Assembly: GCF_900113805.1 (NCBI RefSeq) | Contig: NZ_FOQT01000001.1 | Location: 248,001-312,000 of the forward strand | Source: Halpernia frigidisoli | Lineage (GTDB): Bacteria > Bacteroidota > Bacteroidia > Flavobacteriales > Weeksellaceae | Direction of reading: 5' to 3' | DNA: 64,000 nucleotides | Shown: piece after piece, positions 38,502 to 49,022 of the stretch | How the letters are laid out: each line of letters begins with the position of its first letter | Numbering within the stretch: position 1 is the stretch's first letter | Translations under genes and position numbers: made by a program | Notes under the pieces: model-generated | Told to the model about the DNA's origin: nothing | What the model saw: only the letters and a program-made list of their open reading frames with translations | The model's database searches: none

Positions 38502-41393
38502 ATGGATAAATTTAAAAATTTAACATTAAAAGTTCTGAAATGGATCGGTATTTCTGTGGTTTCAGTTTTATTTTTAATGTTTATAATTCCTCTTTTATTT
38601 CCGGGAACTATTTCTCAGCAGGTAAAATTGATCGCCAATAAACATCTTGCAGCAAAATTAGATTATAAGAAAACGCATCTCACTTTTTTTAAACATTTTC
38701 CCTCGCTTACGGTCACCATTGATGATTTGCTTTTAAAAGGTTCCGCGCCTTTTCAGCAGGACACTTTATTAACGGCAAAAGAAGTTTCTGCAGGAATTAA
38801 CTTAAAAGATCTTATTTTTAACAGAACAGTTAAGATCGATGAAATATACATTACAGATTCTTACGCCAATGTTTTTGTAAATTCAAAAGGCCAGGCTAAT
38901 TATAATGTTTACGTTTCTACACCGAGCAATAAACCGGCAGATTCCACAGGCAAAGGCGCTTCCATTAAACTCGACCTTATCAAATTTGAAAATATCCATC
39001 TTAAATACATCGACCAAGCCGCAAAAATTTTAGTCGATGCAAAAGGTTTAAATTATACCGGAAAAGGCGGTTTTAGTAAAGATGTTTTTGATCTTGATAC
39101 AAATCTGGATATTAATACTTTAGATTTCAGCTTAGACAGAATTTATTATTCTCAGCAGAAAAAAATTCACGCTGATTTAATTACAAGAATTAATACCAAC
39201 GCGTTGACATTTGTTTTAAGAAAAAATGAATTGAGGATCAACGAATTACCTTTAAAATTTACCGGCTTTTTTAGTATTTTAAAAGAAGGATATGATCTTA
39301 ATATCAACGCAGCTTCCGAGAAAACGACCATTCGTGACATGATTTCCGTTTTGCCGCCGCAATACTTAGATTGGGGAAAAAATTCGAAAATTGAAGGTAA
39401 CAGTGATTTTTTCTTTAGTTTGAAAGGAAAATTTATCCCATCAAAAAATCTTAAACCGAATTTGAAAGCCAGTCTTTTAGTTAAAGATGGTTTTGTTTCC
39501 AGCGGAGGTGCGCAGGTTCCGATGAAAAATCTGAATATGGATCTTTCTGTCGATTTGCCGTCTTTAAATACTGACAATTTAGGTTTAAACTTAAAGAATT
39601 TAATGTTCGATCTGGGAAAAAATAATAATTTCCGTGCGGTTGTAAAAACAAAGGGTTTAAAAGAAATGCAGATCAATGCAGATATAAAAGGTGCCTTAAA
39701 TTTACAAACATTGCAGCAGACTTTAGGTTTAGAAAATATTCAGATGAAAGGTTTTATAAATACGAATATCCAATCAAATGGTATTTTTAATTTAGATAAA
39801 AAATTGTTTCCCATTACAAAAGGATTTATAACATTAAAAGAAGGTTTTCTTAAAACAAAATATTATCCAAATCCCGTTCAGAATATCAATATCGATGCGA
39901 AAATTAATAACACGGATGGCACTTTTAAAAGTCTGGGTGTAAATCTAAATCCCTTTAAGTTTGATTTTGAAGGAAATCCCGTCTTTGTAACCGCAGATTT
40001 GCAAAATTTTGAAGATCTTTTATATAAAGTTACTGCGAAAGGAACTCTAAACGTGGGAAGAATTTATAAGGTTTTTGCCAAAAAAGGCCTCGATGTTTCG
40101 GGTTTAATTATGGCAAATTTATTTTTAGATGGTAAACAAAGTTATGCAACAACCGGTCAATACAGCAAACTTAATAACAAAGGGACATTAATTTTAAAAG
40201 ATATAAAAGCCACCACAGAATATCTACCGAAATCATTTTACATAAAAGAAGGAAATTTTCAGTTTGAGAATGAGAAAATGTGGTTCAGGAAATTTAATGC
40301 AACTTATGGAAAATCTGATTTTGCTTTAAACGGCTATCTTTTAAATACAATTAATTATTTTATAGAGAGAAAAGGGACGCTTCATGGGAAGTTTGTGATG
40401 AATTCCAATTATATTTTAGTTGATGAATTTATGGCGTTGCAAAAAGGTGATAATACTAATAAATCAATTGAAGTTGATTATGCCAAAGCTGAAAATCCTA
40501 AAAGCAGCGGCGTGGTTATCGTACCAAAAAATCTCGACGTAAGTCTGGAAGCGAATGTAAAAAAAGTAGATTTTAAAGGTTTAAATTTAAATGATCTGAA
40601 AGGTTTAGCGTCAATTAGCAAAGGACAGGTTTATTTAAAAAATACAGATTTCAATATCATTGGCAGTAAAATGAATGTTGATGCGCGTTATCAGGATGAA
40701 ACACCTTTGACCGCAAATTTTGATATCGCTTTAAAAGTTCAGGATTTTAATGTTCAAAGAGCTTACAAAGAAATCGAAATGGTGCGGAAAATGGCGACCG
40801 CGGCAAAAGATGTGAAGGGAATTGTTGCCATAGATTACAAATTAAAAGGTGATTTTGATAAAAATATGACGCCTATTTATCCGTCCTTAGAAGGTGGTGG
40901 TTTGGTAAATCTTAGAGATGTGGAAGTCAAAAATCTGAAAATGCTTTCAACTGTTGGAAACAGTATTGGTGCAAAAGCCTTTAACGATCCCGACATGAAA
41001 GGTGTTAATATCGAAACGCATATTTCAAAAAATCTCATTCATATCGATGAATTTACCTTTAAAGTTTCGTTGCTTCGACCTACGATCAGTGGGACTAGTA
41101 GTTTTAATGGACTTTTGGATCTGCAAATCCGAGTTGGACTTCCGCCCGGCGGATGGATCGGTTTCCCGATCGTGGTGACTGGAACTCAGGCTGATCCTAA
41201 AATTAAAATTTTTAGCAAAACAGGACAGGGAATTGTGGACGCTTTATATAATACAAAGTCAAACAAAGTGATTCGTCAGGAAAAAAGGGCAGAAAAAAAA
41301 TCCAGGAGACAGCAAAGAAGAGATCAGGAAGCACAGGAAAAGAAAGCGAAAACTGCTGAAAATAAAATTTCGACGGACGTAAAGAAAAAATAG
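38502..41393 (+). CDS. AsmA-like protein
   Basis: One N-terminal membrane helix (ISVVSVLFLMFIIPLLF) anchors a very long, strand-rich periplasmic domain of repeated beta pairs, as in AsmA/TamB-type bridge proteins that take part in lipid transport or outer-membrane assembly. The AsmA C-terminal region is near 780-900 (AFNDPDMKGVNIETHIS, PPGGWIGFPIVVTG). The end is a highly basic tail (REEKRAEKKSRRQQRRDQ-like). At 963 residues the size is usual for Bacteroidota. It stands 36 bp before the SemiSWEET gene. Confidence 0.85.
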   Translation: MDKFKNLTLKVLKWIGISVVSVLFLMFIIPLLFPGTISQQVKLIANKHLAAKLDYKKTHLTFFKHFPSLTVTIDDLLLKGSAPFQQDTLLTAKEVSAGINLKDLIFNRTVKIDEIYITDSYANVFVNSKGQANYNVYVSTPSNKPADSTGKGASIKLDLIKFENIHLKYIDQAAKILVDAKGLNYTGKGGFSKDVFDLDTNLDINTLDFSLDRIYYSQQKKIHADLITRINTNALTFVLRKNELRINELPLKFTGFFSILKEGYDLNINAASEKTTIRDMISVLPPQYLDWGKNSKIEGNSDFFFSLKGKFIPSKNLKPNLKASLLVKDGFVSSGGAQVPMKNLNMDLSVDLPSLNTDNLGLNLKNLMFDLGKNNNFRAVVKTKGLKEMQINADIKGALNLQTLQQTLGLENIQMKGFINTNIQSNGIFNLDKKLFPITKGFITLKEGFLKTKYYPNPVQNINIDAKINNTDGTFKSLGVNLNPFKFDFEGNPVFVTADLQNFEDLLYKVTAKGTLNVGRIYKVFAKKGLDVSGLIMANLFLDGKQSYATTGQYSKLNNKGTLILKDIKATTEYLPKSFYIKEGNFQFENEKMWFRKFNATYGKSDFALNGYLLNTINYFIERKGTLHGKFVMNSNYILVDEFMALQKGDNTNKSIEVDYAKAENPKSSGVVIVPKNLDVSLEANVKKVDFKGLNLNDLKGLASISKGQVYLKNTDFNIIGSKMNVDARYQDETPLTANFDIALKVQDFNVQRAYKEIEMVRKMATAAKDVKGIVAIDYKLKGDFDKNMTPIYPSLEGGGLVNLRDVEVKNLKMLSTVGNSIGAKAFNDPDMKGVNIETHISKNLIHIDEFTFKVSLLRPTISGTSSFNGLLDLQIRVGLPPGGWIGFPIVVTGTQADPKIKIFSKTGQGIVDALYNTKSNKVIRQEKRAEKKSRRQQRRDQEAQEKKAKTAENKISTDVKKK

Positions 41394-41428
41394 GATTTTT
41401 AGAAGATATTAAATATTAAGAAAAAGAG

Positions 41429-41686
41429 ATGGATGAAAATATTTTGGGTTTAGTAGCTGGTGCGATTACGTCAGTCGCGATGTTGCCGCAATTAATAAAA
41501 GTTTTAAAGGAAAAAGATGTAAAAGATCTGTCGCTCGTGATGATTTTGACCTTGATCTCAGGTTTGTCACTTTGGGTTTGGTATGGTTTTTTAAAGGATG
41601 AATTGCCAATTATTTTATCTAATGCATTTGCGGTTTTGGTAAATATCTGTCTTTTGATATCTTACATTATTTACAGAAAAAAATAA
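41429..41686 (+). CDS. SemiSWEET-type small transporter
   Basis: The protein has 85 residues with three membrane helices and the PQ motif P20-Q21 in AMLPQLIKVLKEKDV. SemiSWEETs form dimers that carry sugars; the substrate is unknown here. A conserved tryptophan (SLWVWYGF) and asparagine (LSNAFAVLVN) in the helices match the family. Its closeness to the AsmA-like gene (36 bp) suggests joint transcription without implying shared function. Confidence 0.85.
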   Translation: MDENILGLVAGAITSVAMLPQLIKVLKEKDVKDLSLVMILTLISGLSLWVWYGFLKDELPIILSNAFAVLVNICLLISYIIYRKK

Positions 41687-41807
41687 TAATTTAACTAAAA
41701 TCATTTTTAATATTTTCAGTTATTTAAAGAGCTAATTATCAGATATTAAATAATTTAAATCATTAAAAATGGGACGTATCAATATCTTTTCATTTTAAAA
41801 AAAAGCA

Positions 41808-41815
41808 TATCTTTG
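41808..41815 (+). promoter_or_regulatory. TAnnTTTG promoter box
   Basis: TATCTTTG lies 24 bp before the ATG of the CorC-family gene at 41840 and probably also drives clpS. Confidence 0.55.
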
Positions 41816-41839
41816 CAACTAATTATTTATAATTTCTAA

Positions 41840-43198
41840 ATGGACCCCGACAGTTTCGTCAAGATCTTAATAGCCATTCTTTTAGTGCTGCTGAATGGTT
41901 TTTTTGTTGCAGCAGAATTCTCAATAGTAAAAGTCCGGTATTCGCAAATTCAGCTGAAAGCAGCTGAAGGAAACAAGATGGCAAAACAGGCTGAAAAGAT
42001 CATAAAAAATCTTGATGCTTATCTTTCTGCCACTCAACTCGGTATCACTCTGGCCTCGCTGGCTTTAGGTTGGGTTGGTGAAAGTGCTTTACACGATATT
42101 TTTTTAAGTCTATTTCACACTTTCAACATCAATTTAGCGGAAACGACCATTACAACTGTTTCTGTCATTTGTAGTTTTTTGATCATTACGATTATGCACA
42201 TTGTTTTTGGGGAATTAATTCCAAAATCCATTGCGATCCGAAAATCAGAATCAACTACTTTTTTCATAGCAGCGCCATTAAGAATTTTTTACAATATTTT
42301 TCGTCCTTTTATTTGGTTGATGAACTCTTTGTCAAACTTTTTTTTAAGGTTAATGAAAATTCATCCGGCTTCAGAACAGGAAATTCACTCAACAGAAGAA
42401 CTGCAGTTATTGGTGAAACAATCTGCTGCGGGTGGAGAAATTGAGGAAGAAAATTACGAGATCATTAAAAATGCTTTTGATTTTACAGACCATTCCGCAA
42501 AACAGATCATGGTTGCGCGACAAAACATTTTAAGTATTGATTTTGAAGATACTTTAGAGGAAATTATGGATATTATCATGGCAAGTGGTTATTCCAGAAT
42601 TCCGGTTTATGAAAATTCTATTGATAATATTATCGGGATATTTTACACCAAAGAAATTATCCGGGAATTTGTTAAAAGAAAGGGTGAACTTTCTCACGAC
42701 GATCTTAAAGGCTTAATGCGCGAACCTTTTTTCGTGGTGGGAAGTAAAAAAATCTCAGATCTACTTAAAATTTTTCAGCAGAAAAAACAGCATTTGGCAA
42801 TTATTATCGACGAATTTGGCGGCACAGAAGGTGTTATCACTTTAGAGGATATTTTGGAAGAACTGGTTGGTGAAATTCAGGATGAAGAAGATGATGAAGA
42901 GACGATCGTTGATAAAGTTGGTGACAATATATTTTGGGTTCAGGCGACGCAGCCGTTAGAAGAAATTAATGAATATTTGCCGAAAGAACTTCCTGAAGAA
43001 GGTGATTTTAATACTTTATCGGGTTTTATAATGCACTTTTTAGGAGATATTCCGGAAGAAAATCAAGAGTTTGAAATCGAAGATTATCATTTTAAAATTC
43101 TTAAGATGAAAAATATGAGCGTGGAATTGGTAGAATTAACTTTCGAACCAATAGCACAGGATGAAATTTCACTTGAAGATATCAATACCAATATTTAA
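41840..43198 (+). CDS. CorC/HlyC-family (CNNM) transporter or membrane CBS protein
   Basis: A DUF21 membrane domain (about 1-200, four hydrophobic segments) is followed by two CBS domains (about 210-330; MVARQNILSIDFEDTLEEIM, AIIIDEFGGTEGVITLEDIL) and a C-terminal CorC_HlyC domain (about 350-440). Relatives are linked to magnesium or sodium export; some are annotated as hemolysins without good reason. Its stop overlaps the clpS start by one base (TAATG), so the two genes are translationally coupled. A second member of the family lies at 52492-53784. Confidence 0.88.
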   Translation: MDPDSFVKILIAILLVLLNGFFVAAEFSIVKVRYSQIQLKAAEGNKMAKQAEKIIKNLDAYLSATQLGITLASLALGWVGESALHDIFLSLFHTFNINLAETTITTVSVICSFLIITIMHIVFGELIPKSIAIRKSESTTFFIAAPLRIFYNIFRPFIWLMNSLSNFFLRLMKIHPASEQEIHSTEELQLLVKQSAAGGEIEEENYEIIKNAFDFTDHSAKQIMVARQNILSIDFEDTLEEIMDIIMASGYSRIPVYENSIDNIIGIFYTKEIIREFVKRKGELSHDDLKGLMREPFFVVGSKKISDLLKIFQQKKQHLAIIIDEFGGTEGVITLEDILEELVGEIQDEEDDEETIVDKVGDNIFWVQATQPLEEINEYLPKELPEEGDFNTLSGFIMHFLGDIPEENQEFEIEDYHFKILKMKNMSVELVELTFEPIAQDEISLEDINTNI

Positions 43199-43506
43199 TG
43201 ACTTTTTTTCCTTTAAATATCAAAGATTATGAAAGTCCAAAACGCGAATATGAGGAGGATGTCGCGGTCTTGGAAGACCAAAGTTTTGAAAACAAACTGG
43301 TAGTTTACAACGACGATGTTAATACATTTGATTACGTAATTTCATGTTTGGTGGAAATTTGTGGGCACACTTTAGAACAAGCCGAGCAATGCACAATGTT
43401 GATCCATTACAAAGGAAAATGCCGTGTAAAGACTGGAAGTTTGGAGAAATTGTTGCCAATGCACCAAAAATTGTTGTCCAGAAGTTTGACAAGTGAAATA
43501 GAGTAA
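43198..43506 (+). CDS. clpS: ATP-dependent Clp protease adaptor ClpS
   Basis: ClpS docks on ClpA/ClpC and brings N-degron substrates to ClpP. The hallmark VVYNDDVNTFDYVI (N38, D39, D40) and the later HTLEQAEQCTMLIHYKGKC are present. At 102 residues it is complete. It overlaps the CorC-family gene by one base. Confidence 0.93.
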   Translation: MTFFPLNIKDYESPKREYEEDVAVLEDQSFENKLVVYNDDVNTFDYVISCLVEICGHTLEQAEQCTMLIHYKGKCRVKTGSLEKLLPMHQKLLSRSLTSEIE

Positions 43507-43561
43507 ATTTCAGTATTAAAATTTACTAAATAATCTTAATTATCCTAAAAGGAAATTTTTA

Positions 43562-44209
43562 CTAGTTTTCTCTCTTTAAAGTTTTAATATTATCAATTAA
43601 CTGTTGCATTTCCAAAGTTAATGTACCATTGTAAATTCCCCTTATTCTTCTGTTTTTGTCTACTAAAATAAAATGTTCTGTGTGTAAAAACTCCGTGCTG
43701 TCCTTGCTAAAACCGATATCTTCTTCTGCGAAATAAGATTTTCTGGCAATTTTATAAATCTCACTTTTATTACCTGTCAGGAAATTCCAGTTTTTAGTCT
43801 TAATATTATATTTGGCTTTAAATTGTTTTAAAACTGACGGCGTATCGATCCACGGAGTAACAGAAAAAGACAAAAATTGAATATTTTTATCACTTATAAA
43901 GTAATCGCTCACAGTCTTCATATTTTTGGTTATCGTTGGGCAAATACTTCCACATGATGTAAAAATAAAGTTAGCAATATGAATTTTTCCATTTAGCGAT
44001 TTTTCATTTATAACCGTTGAATCTTGATTCAATAAGCTAAAATCGGCAATCTTGTGTGTGATTGTTTTTTCAATTTCATTTTTACCAGTGATAAATACGG
44101 GCGTAAATGTAGGTTCATTGTATTATGGCAAAGACAAAGAATTTTTTTTGTCACCCGTACAACTTAAAATTAAAAAACTACCTAACAGTAAACACGCTAT
44201 CCGATACAT
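43562..44209 (-). pseudogene. SCO1/SenC-family protein with in-frame stop
   Basis: The original gene begins at the ATG at 44209: MYRIACLLLGSFLILSCTG, a lipoprotein signal with Cys17. After LSLP at codon 29 comes TAA (44123-44125); in the same frame the sequence continues YNEPTFTPVF into the thioredoxin-like SCO domain, with CGSIC (copper-binding CxxxC) and the later histidine in EFLHTEHFILVD. Related proteins have Tyr-Tyr at this point, so TAT or TAC to TAA is the simplest explanation. The piece after the stop opens only with a TTG (44032) and would lack its signal. SCO proteins deliver copper to cytochrome oxidase. The intact frame overlaps the upstream MORN gene by 32 bases. Confidence 0.85.
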
Positions 44210-44771
44210 TTTTGCAATTTTTGGTTCCTAATAATCCATATCTTTTTCCACTTATGATCACGTAGTTTGCGCGGATTTTGCCGTTATCATACCATAGTTT
44301 TTGCGGGCCTTCTTCCTGCCCATTTTTATAAGTGGCTAGATGAATTAGTTTTCCAAGGTTGTTCCATTCCTTCATTTCATCTTCATAAATATCATTTTTG
44401 GCTAAAAATTCAAATCTTTTATAACCATTTTCCCAGAAAGCAATCTGTTTTCCCTCCTTTTTTCCTTTAAAATAGAAACGCATTTCCATTAAATTTTTAT
44501 TGCCAAACCATTTTTTTGAAACACCACTCTGTAAACCTTCATAGTAACTTTCAAAAGATAGTGTATCATTTCTATTTTCATCTAATCGATACAGAAAGCC
44601 TGAAAACAGCTGATGATTTACAAATAATGTGTCATTTTTTAACTTCAAATTTTCATCGTTTGCATTTTTATAGATCTTTGGAATTTTTTTGATTACAATA
44701 TCTTTCTCCGCACTATTTTTTGAGCAGGAAATGAACAATAAAAATAAAATAAAATACCTGAAAATTTTCAT
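44178..44771 (-). CDS. YwqK/MORN-repeat lipoprotein
   Basis: The lipoprotein signal is MKIFRYFILFLLFISC (Cys16). The body has several MORN-variant repeats (SFESYYEGLQSGVSKKWFGN, RFYFKGKKEGKQIAFWENGY, ATYKNGQEEGPQKLWYDNGK), the pattern of proteins often labelled YwqK-family antitoxin; function in Bacteroidota is unknown. It sits between a YHYH gene and an SCO gene on the same strand with near-zero spacing (it starts where the YHYH frame ends), so the three form an operon. It is the only member without a lesion. Confidence 0.8.
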   Translation of the reverse strand: MKIFRYFILFLLFISCSKNSAEKDIVIKKIPKIYKNANDENLKLKNDTLFVNHQLFSGFLYRLDENRNDTLSFESYYEGLQSGVSKKWFGNKNLMEMRFYFKGKKEGKQIAFWENGYKRFEFLAKNDIYEDEMKEWNNLGKLIHLATYKNGQEEGPQKLWYDNGKIRANYVIISGKRYGLLGTKNCKNVSDSVFTVR

Positions 44772-45558
44772 TATTGTGTGACAGTTCCTGGAGTTCCATA
44801 GTAGCCATTACCATTAAGATAAGGCGCATCCACTGTAAAATGATAGTGATAAATTCCGTTCGGAAAATCTTTAGTGGCGTGAATATGTCCGTGATAAACG
44901 TCAAGCTGACTGTTTGTTACAGTACTTCCATTTTCTTCCTGTGGCCCGTAAACAGGAAAACCATCTAAAAGAAATCCCAATAATCCTGATTTTGTGGTTT
45001 TTACGGTTGTTAAATATACAGGTTCGACATGGTAATGGTATTGTCCCGTCGCTTGAGGATGTCCATAATTTTGATCAAAACTTTCAATTTCATTAGTTAG
45101 AGCCTGATTATTTGGTTCTGCGTATTGATTGTAAAAAGGAATACCATTTAATGAAACACCGATTGCGCCAAGAGGCGTGCGGCATGATTTGTAGCTTCCT
45201 TTGGATTTACGGGAATTTTAAAAGTCAGATTCTGAGAAATGATCAAATTTGGATTTTTTTTAAATGTATTTCCTCCAAAAGTAGTTCCGCTAAAATTTTC
45301 GTATAAGGCATTATTTGCAGGATAATATATGCTTTTATGATCTGGTAAATCATTTGTTTTTATGGTAATAAATGTGCCATCACTGCTCATACTTGTAGCG
45401 CCATAAATTTTGGCATAAACTGTCGGAATCTGAGTTGAAGTTGGTAATGTAGAAACCTGTCCAGTTTCATTGCCACTGCTACAGGATGAAATAATGAAAA
45501 ATACAAAAGTGCCAAATGAGCAAAAATAGCTTTTGTTTTTAATTGAAGTCATGTTCAT
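44771..45558 (-). pseudogene. YHYH-domain lipoprotein with a one-base frameshift
   Basis: The first frame (45558 to about 45180) carries a lipoprotein signal (FGTFVFFIISSC) and runs to EATNHAA. There the frame breaks: restoring one base near 45176-45182 (GCCGC-ACGCCT) gives EATNHAATPLGAIGVSLNGI, which continues through FYNQYAEPNNQ, the QYHYHVEP motif, FLLDGFPVYGP, VYHGHIHATKDFP and IYHYHFTVDAPY to the stop at 44771. YHYH proteins are secreted Bacteroidota proteins of unclear role, probably metal- or copper-linked given the histidines and the SCO neighbour (inference). The deletion does not sit in a long homopolymer. Confidence 0.85.
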
Positions 45559-45733
45559 TAGTTTTCGGTTTGATTAATCTTTTAAAGAAAAGTTAAAACT
45601 AATATTAAAATAATCTTCAAATACTATTATTTATAATTAGCGAGTACATAAATTTATATCAGTTAGAATTTAAATATTTTTTTTTGGCATCATAATGGGC
45701 TATACTTTTGAAATAATTTTATAATTAAATATT

Positions 45734-46168
45734 ATGAAAAAAATAATTGCACTCATCGCATTCATTGGAACATTCTCATTCGCTTCTGCGCAATCAAATT
45801 ACTACAATGATTATCAAAACAGCATTTCAGGTGTTAATTGGCAATCTGTTGCTACAGACTTACTTTTAAGTACACAGCAAAGCAGTCAGTTAACATCATT
45901 AAATAACAGATATCCAGATTACAATTCTTGGGACAGCCATTATAAGAGTAATCCAAATGGATGGAGAACAGACAGAAATGCTGAGATCCAGAGAATAATG
46001 GGACCAACAAAGTATAAAAAGTTTAAAAATAAAAACTACAAAGGTCAAAATCCTGTTGCTGTTTATAACAGAAACAAAAATAACTATAAATCCAAAGGAA
46101 AATCTTACAGTCACGAGCAACGTGAAGGTCATGGGAATAAAAAAGGCCATGGAAAGGGAAAACATTAA
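45734..46168 (+). CDS. Small secreted protein with His/Lys/Gly-rich tail
   Basis: A signal peptide (IIALIAFIGTFSFASAQ) is followed by a short helical domain (about 20-95: VNWQSVATDLLLSTQQSSQL, IQRIMGPTKYKKFKNKNY), resembling small Bacteroidota periplasmic proteins of no known function. The tail (about 110-144) is rich in Lys, Gly, His and Asn and ends HGNKKGHGKGKH, which could bind metal or polyanions. It stands alone with its own terminator. Confidence 0.65.
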   Translation: MKKIIALIAFIGTFSFASAQSNYYNDYQNSISGVNWQSVATDLLLSTQQSSQLTSLNNRYPDYNSWDSHYKSNPNGWRTDRNAEIQRIMGPTKYKKFKNKNYKGQNPVAVYNRNKNNYKSKGKSYSHEQREGHGNKKGHGKGKH

Positions 46169-46180
46169 TTAAAATATATA

Positions 46181-46210
46181 AAAAAAACCTGCATTTTGCA
46201 GGTTTTTTTT
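46181..46210 (+). terminator. Rho-independent terminator
   Basis: The stem AAAAAAACCTGCA (46181-46193) pairs with TGCAGG plus T-tract (46197-46210), with a TTT loop. It lies between the small secreted protein gene and the convergent uvrA gene and may serve both. Confidence 0.9.
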
Positions 46211-46231
46211 ATTTTTAAAATCAGGTAGAGC

Positions 46232-49015
46232 TTATAGTTTTTCCGCGATATAGCGCGCGGTTTCACTTACTTTATCTTTCGCCAATTCTTCAGGTGTTCC
46301 TTTGAAGACAACTTCACCACCATATTTTCCGGCTCCCGGACCAATGTCAATGATATAATCAGCAGATTTTATAATATCCGGTTGGTGTTCAATAACGATT
46401 ACAGAATGTCCTAATTCAATTAAGGCTTGAAGCGAAGTCAGTAATTTATTAATATCGTGGAAATGTAATCCTGTAGAAGGTTCATCAAAAATAAATAAGG
46501 TTTTATCGGTCGTATTTCCTTTAACTAAAAACGACGCCAATTTCACACGTTGCGCTTCACCGCCAGAAAGTGTGGAAGAACTTTGTCCCAATTGCAAATA
46601 TCCCAAACCAACATCCTGCAAAGGTTTCAATTTGGTGACAATTTTTTTCTGTTCATTTTCTGTAAAAAACGCAATACTTTCATCAACCGTCATATGCAGA
46701 ATATCCGAAATATTTTTTTCGTCAAAACGGATCTCAAGGATTTCATCCTTAAATCTTGTACCGTGACAAACTTCACATTCCAGTTCAATATCTGCCATAA
46801 ACTGCATCGAAACATTGATCACACCTTCACCTGTACATTCGTCACATCTTCCGCCATCGACGTTGAAAGAGAAATGTTTTGGCTTAAGATTCATCATCGC
46901 AGACATTTTCAGTTTAGAAAAAAGATCGCGAATATCGTCGTAAGCCTTTAAATAAGTTACCGGATTTGAACGACTCGATTTCCCTATTGGATTTTGGTCA
47001 ATCAGTTCAATGTTTTTAATTAATTTTTCAGGAAAAGTCACAGAATCGAAATCGGTTTTTTTACCGCCCATTTCCAATTCTAATTGAACACCTGTTGTTA
47101 AAACCTCCTTCATCAAAGTTGATTTTCCACTTCCCGAAACCCCGGAAATCACCACCAAACTTTCTAAAGGAATGTCAACATTAATATTTTTTAAATTATT
47201 TTCTCTTGCGCCTTTTATTCTGATAAAATCTTTGGCTTTTCGTCGTTTTGTTGGCACTTTTATTTCAAGTTCGCCCGTTAAGTATTTTGAAGTTAAAGTA
47301 TTTGCTTTTTTAATTTCTGCATAATCACCAGCGAAAACCAGATCACCGCCCAAATATCCGGCTTCCGGACCAATGTCAATAATATAATCCGCCGCTTTCA
47401 TCACGTCTTCATCGTGTTCTACGACAATCACCGTGTTACCTAAATCGCGCAGATTTTTTAAAACTTTTATTAAATTTTCTGTGTCTTTAGAATGCAAGCC
47501 GATCGAAGGTTCATCTAAAATATAAATACTTCCCACCAAAGAACTTCCCAGCGAAGTCGCGAGATTAATTCTTTGAGATTCCCCACCAGAAAGCGTACTT
47601 GAAGTCCTGTTAATTGTTAAATATCCCAAACCAACTTTCGTTAAAAATTCTAATCTCGACGTGATTTCGTAAAGTAATCTTTTAGCAATATCCGCATCGT
47701 GTTGGTTTAATTTTAAACTTTTAACTAAAGGAAGAAGTTCATCCAAAGGCAATTCGATAAATGACTGAATATTATGACCATCAATTTTCACCCATTCCGT
47801 TTCCGGGCGCAATCTGTAACCTTCACAAGTCGGGCAAAGCGTCTTCCCACGGTATCTGGAAAGCATTACGCGGTATTGAATTTTATATAAATTGCCTTCC
47901 AACATCTTGAAAAAGTTGTCAATTGTTGGTTCATCTTTCGTTGCTTTTCCTTTCCACAAAAACTTTTTCTGTTCTTTCGATAGTTCAAAATAAGGTTTGT
48001 GAATCGGGAAATCTTTATTTTTTTTAATGAAAGCCAGTTTCCATTCTTTCATGGAATCGCCGCGCCACGCTGCAACTGCGTCTTCAAAAACGGATAAATT
48101 TTTATTTGGAATCACTAAATCTTCGTCAATACCAATCACTTTTCCGTAACCTTCACAAGTTGGACAAGCGCCAAAAGGATTATTAAAACTGAAATAATGA
48201 ACGGTTGGTTCGTTAAAAACGATTCCGTCTAACTCAAATTTATTTGAAAATTCTTTGGTTTCAGAATTTTTTTCATTTTTTAAATAACAGTAACCGCGAC
48301 CTTCATAAAATGCCATTTGGATTGAATCTGCCAATCTTTGAAGAAAATTTTCATCGTCTTCATAAGTAAAACGGTCGATAACCAAATTAATGACGGCATC
48401 TTTTTCTGGCTCAAAACCGAAACTTTCCAGATCTTCGATTCCAACCACATTTCCCGCAACTTCCAAACGCGTGAAACCTGCCATTTTTAAGATCTTAAGT
48501 TGCTCTTTAAATTTTTCTACTTCAAAAATTAGTGGCGCGCTTAAAGTAAAAGTCGGCGTATTTTTAGCATTTTGGATAAAATCAATCACGTCAGATACGC
48601 TGTCTTTTTTCACTTCCGCACCAGATTCCGGCGAAAATGTTCGTCCAACTCTGGCAAATAAAAGTTTTACATAATCGTAAATTTCTGTAGAAGTTCCAAC
48701 AGTTGAACGTGGATTTGAAGAAATCACTTTCTGCTGAATTGCGATTGACGGTGCTAAACCTTTAATGTCATCAATTTTCGGTTTCTCTAATTTGCCTAAA
48801 AATTGCCGCGCATAAGAACTCAAACTTTCCACATAACGCCTTTGTCCTTCGGCATAAATTGTGTCAAAAGCAAGCGAAGATTTTCCACTTCCGGACACGC
48901 CCGTAATAACGATTAATTTGTTTTTAGGAATAAGAACGTCAATGTTTTTGAGATTATTGAGGTGCGCATTCTTTACGAAAAGATATTTTTTGATGTCGAT
49001 TTCTTCAGTAGTCAT
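46232..49015 (-). CDS. uvrA: Excinuclease ABC subunit A
   Basis: This is the damage-sensing ATPase of nucleotide excision repair. Walker [10 protein letters not shown] lies at 39-47 and again in the second half ([15 protein letters not shown]); two LSGGE signatures ([20 protein letters not shown]) and the zinc sites ([26 protein letters not shown]) are all visible. At 927 residues it is a full-length, classical UvrA. A TAATTTTG box ends seven bases before the ATG, so the mRNA may have almost no leader. Confidence 0.97.
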   Translation of the reverse strand: MTTEEIDIKKYLFVKNAHLNNLKNIDVLIPKNKLIVITGVSGSGKSSLAFDTIYAEGQRRYVESLSSYARQFLGKLEKPKIDDIKGLAPSIAIQQKVISSNPRSTVGTSTEIYDYVKLLFARVGRTFSPESGAEVKKDSVSDVIDFIQNAKNTPTFTLSAPLIFEVEKFKEQLKILKMAGFTRLEVAGNVVGIEDLESFGFEPEKDAVINLVIDRFTYEDDENFLQRLADSIQMAFYEGRGYCYLKNEKNSETKEFSNKFELDGIVFNEPTVHYFSFNNPFGACPTCEGYGKVIGIDEDLVIPNKNLSVFEDAVAAWRGDSMKEWKLAFIKKNKDFPIHKPYFELSKEQKKFLWKGKATKDEPTIDNFFKMLEGNLYKIQYRVMLSRYRGKTLCPTCEGYRLRPETEWVKIDGHNIQSFIELPLDELLPLVKSLKLNQHDADIAKRLLYEITSRLEFLTKVGLGYLTINRTSSTLSGGESQRINLATSLGSSLVGSIYILDEPSIGLHSKDTENLIKVLKNLRDLGNTVIVVEHDEDVMKAADYIIDIGPEAGYLGGDLVFAGDYAEIKKANTLTSKYLTGELEIKVPTKRRKAKDFIRIKGARENNLKNINVDIPLESLVVISGVSGSGKSTLMKEVLTTGVQLELEMGGKKTDFDSVTFPEKLIKNIELIDQNPIGKSSRSNPVTYLKAYDDIRDLFSKLKMSAMMNLKPKHFSFNVDGGRCDECTGEGVINVSMQFMADIELECEVCHGTRFKDEILEIRFDEKNISDILHMTVDESIAFFTENEQKKIVTKLKPLQDVGLGYLQLGQSSSTLSGGEAQRVKLASFLVKGNTTDKTLFIFDEPSTGLHFHDINKLLTSLQALIELGHSVIVIEHQPDIIKSADYIIDIGPGAGKYGGEVVFKGTPEELAKDKVSETARYIAEKL

Positions 49016-49022
49016 AAGAGTA

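Noticed and set aside
39167-39676. A 169-codon open frame on the minus strand inside the AsmA-like gene
   Set aside because: It lies wholly opposite a well-supported gene, has no recognisable domain, and reflects codon bias of the plus-strand frame.
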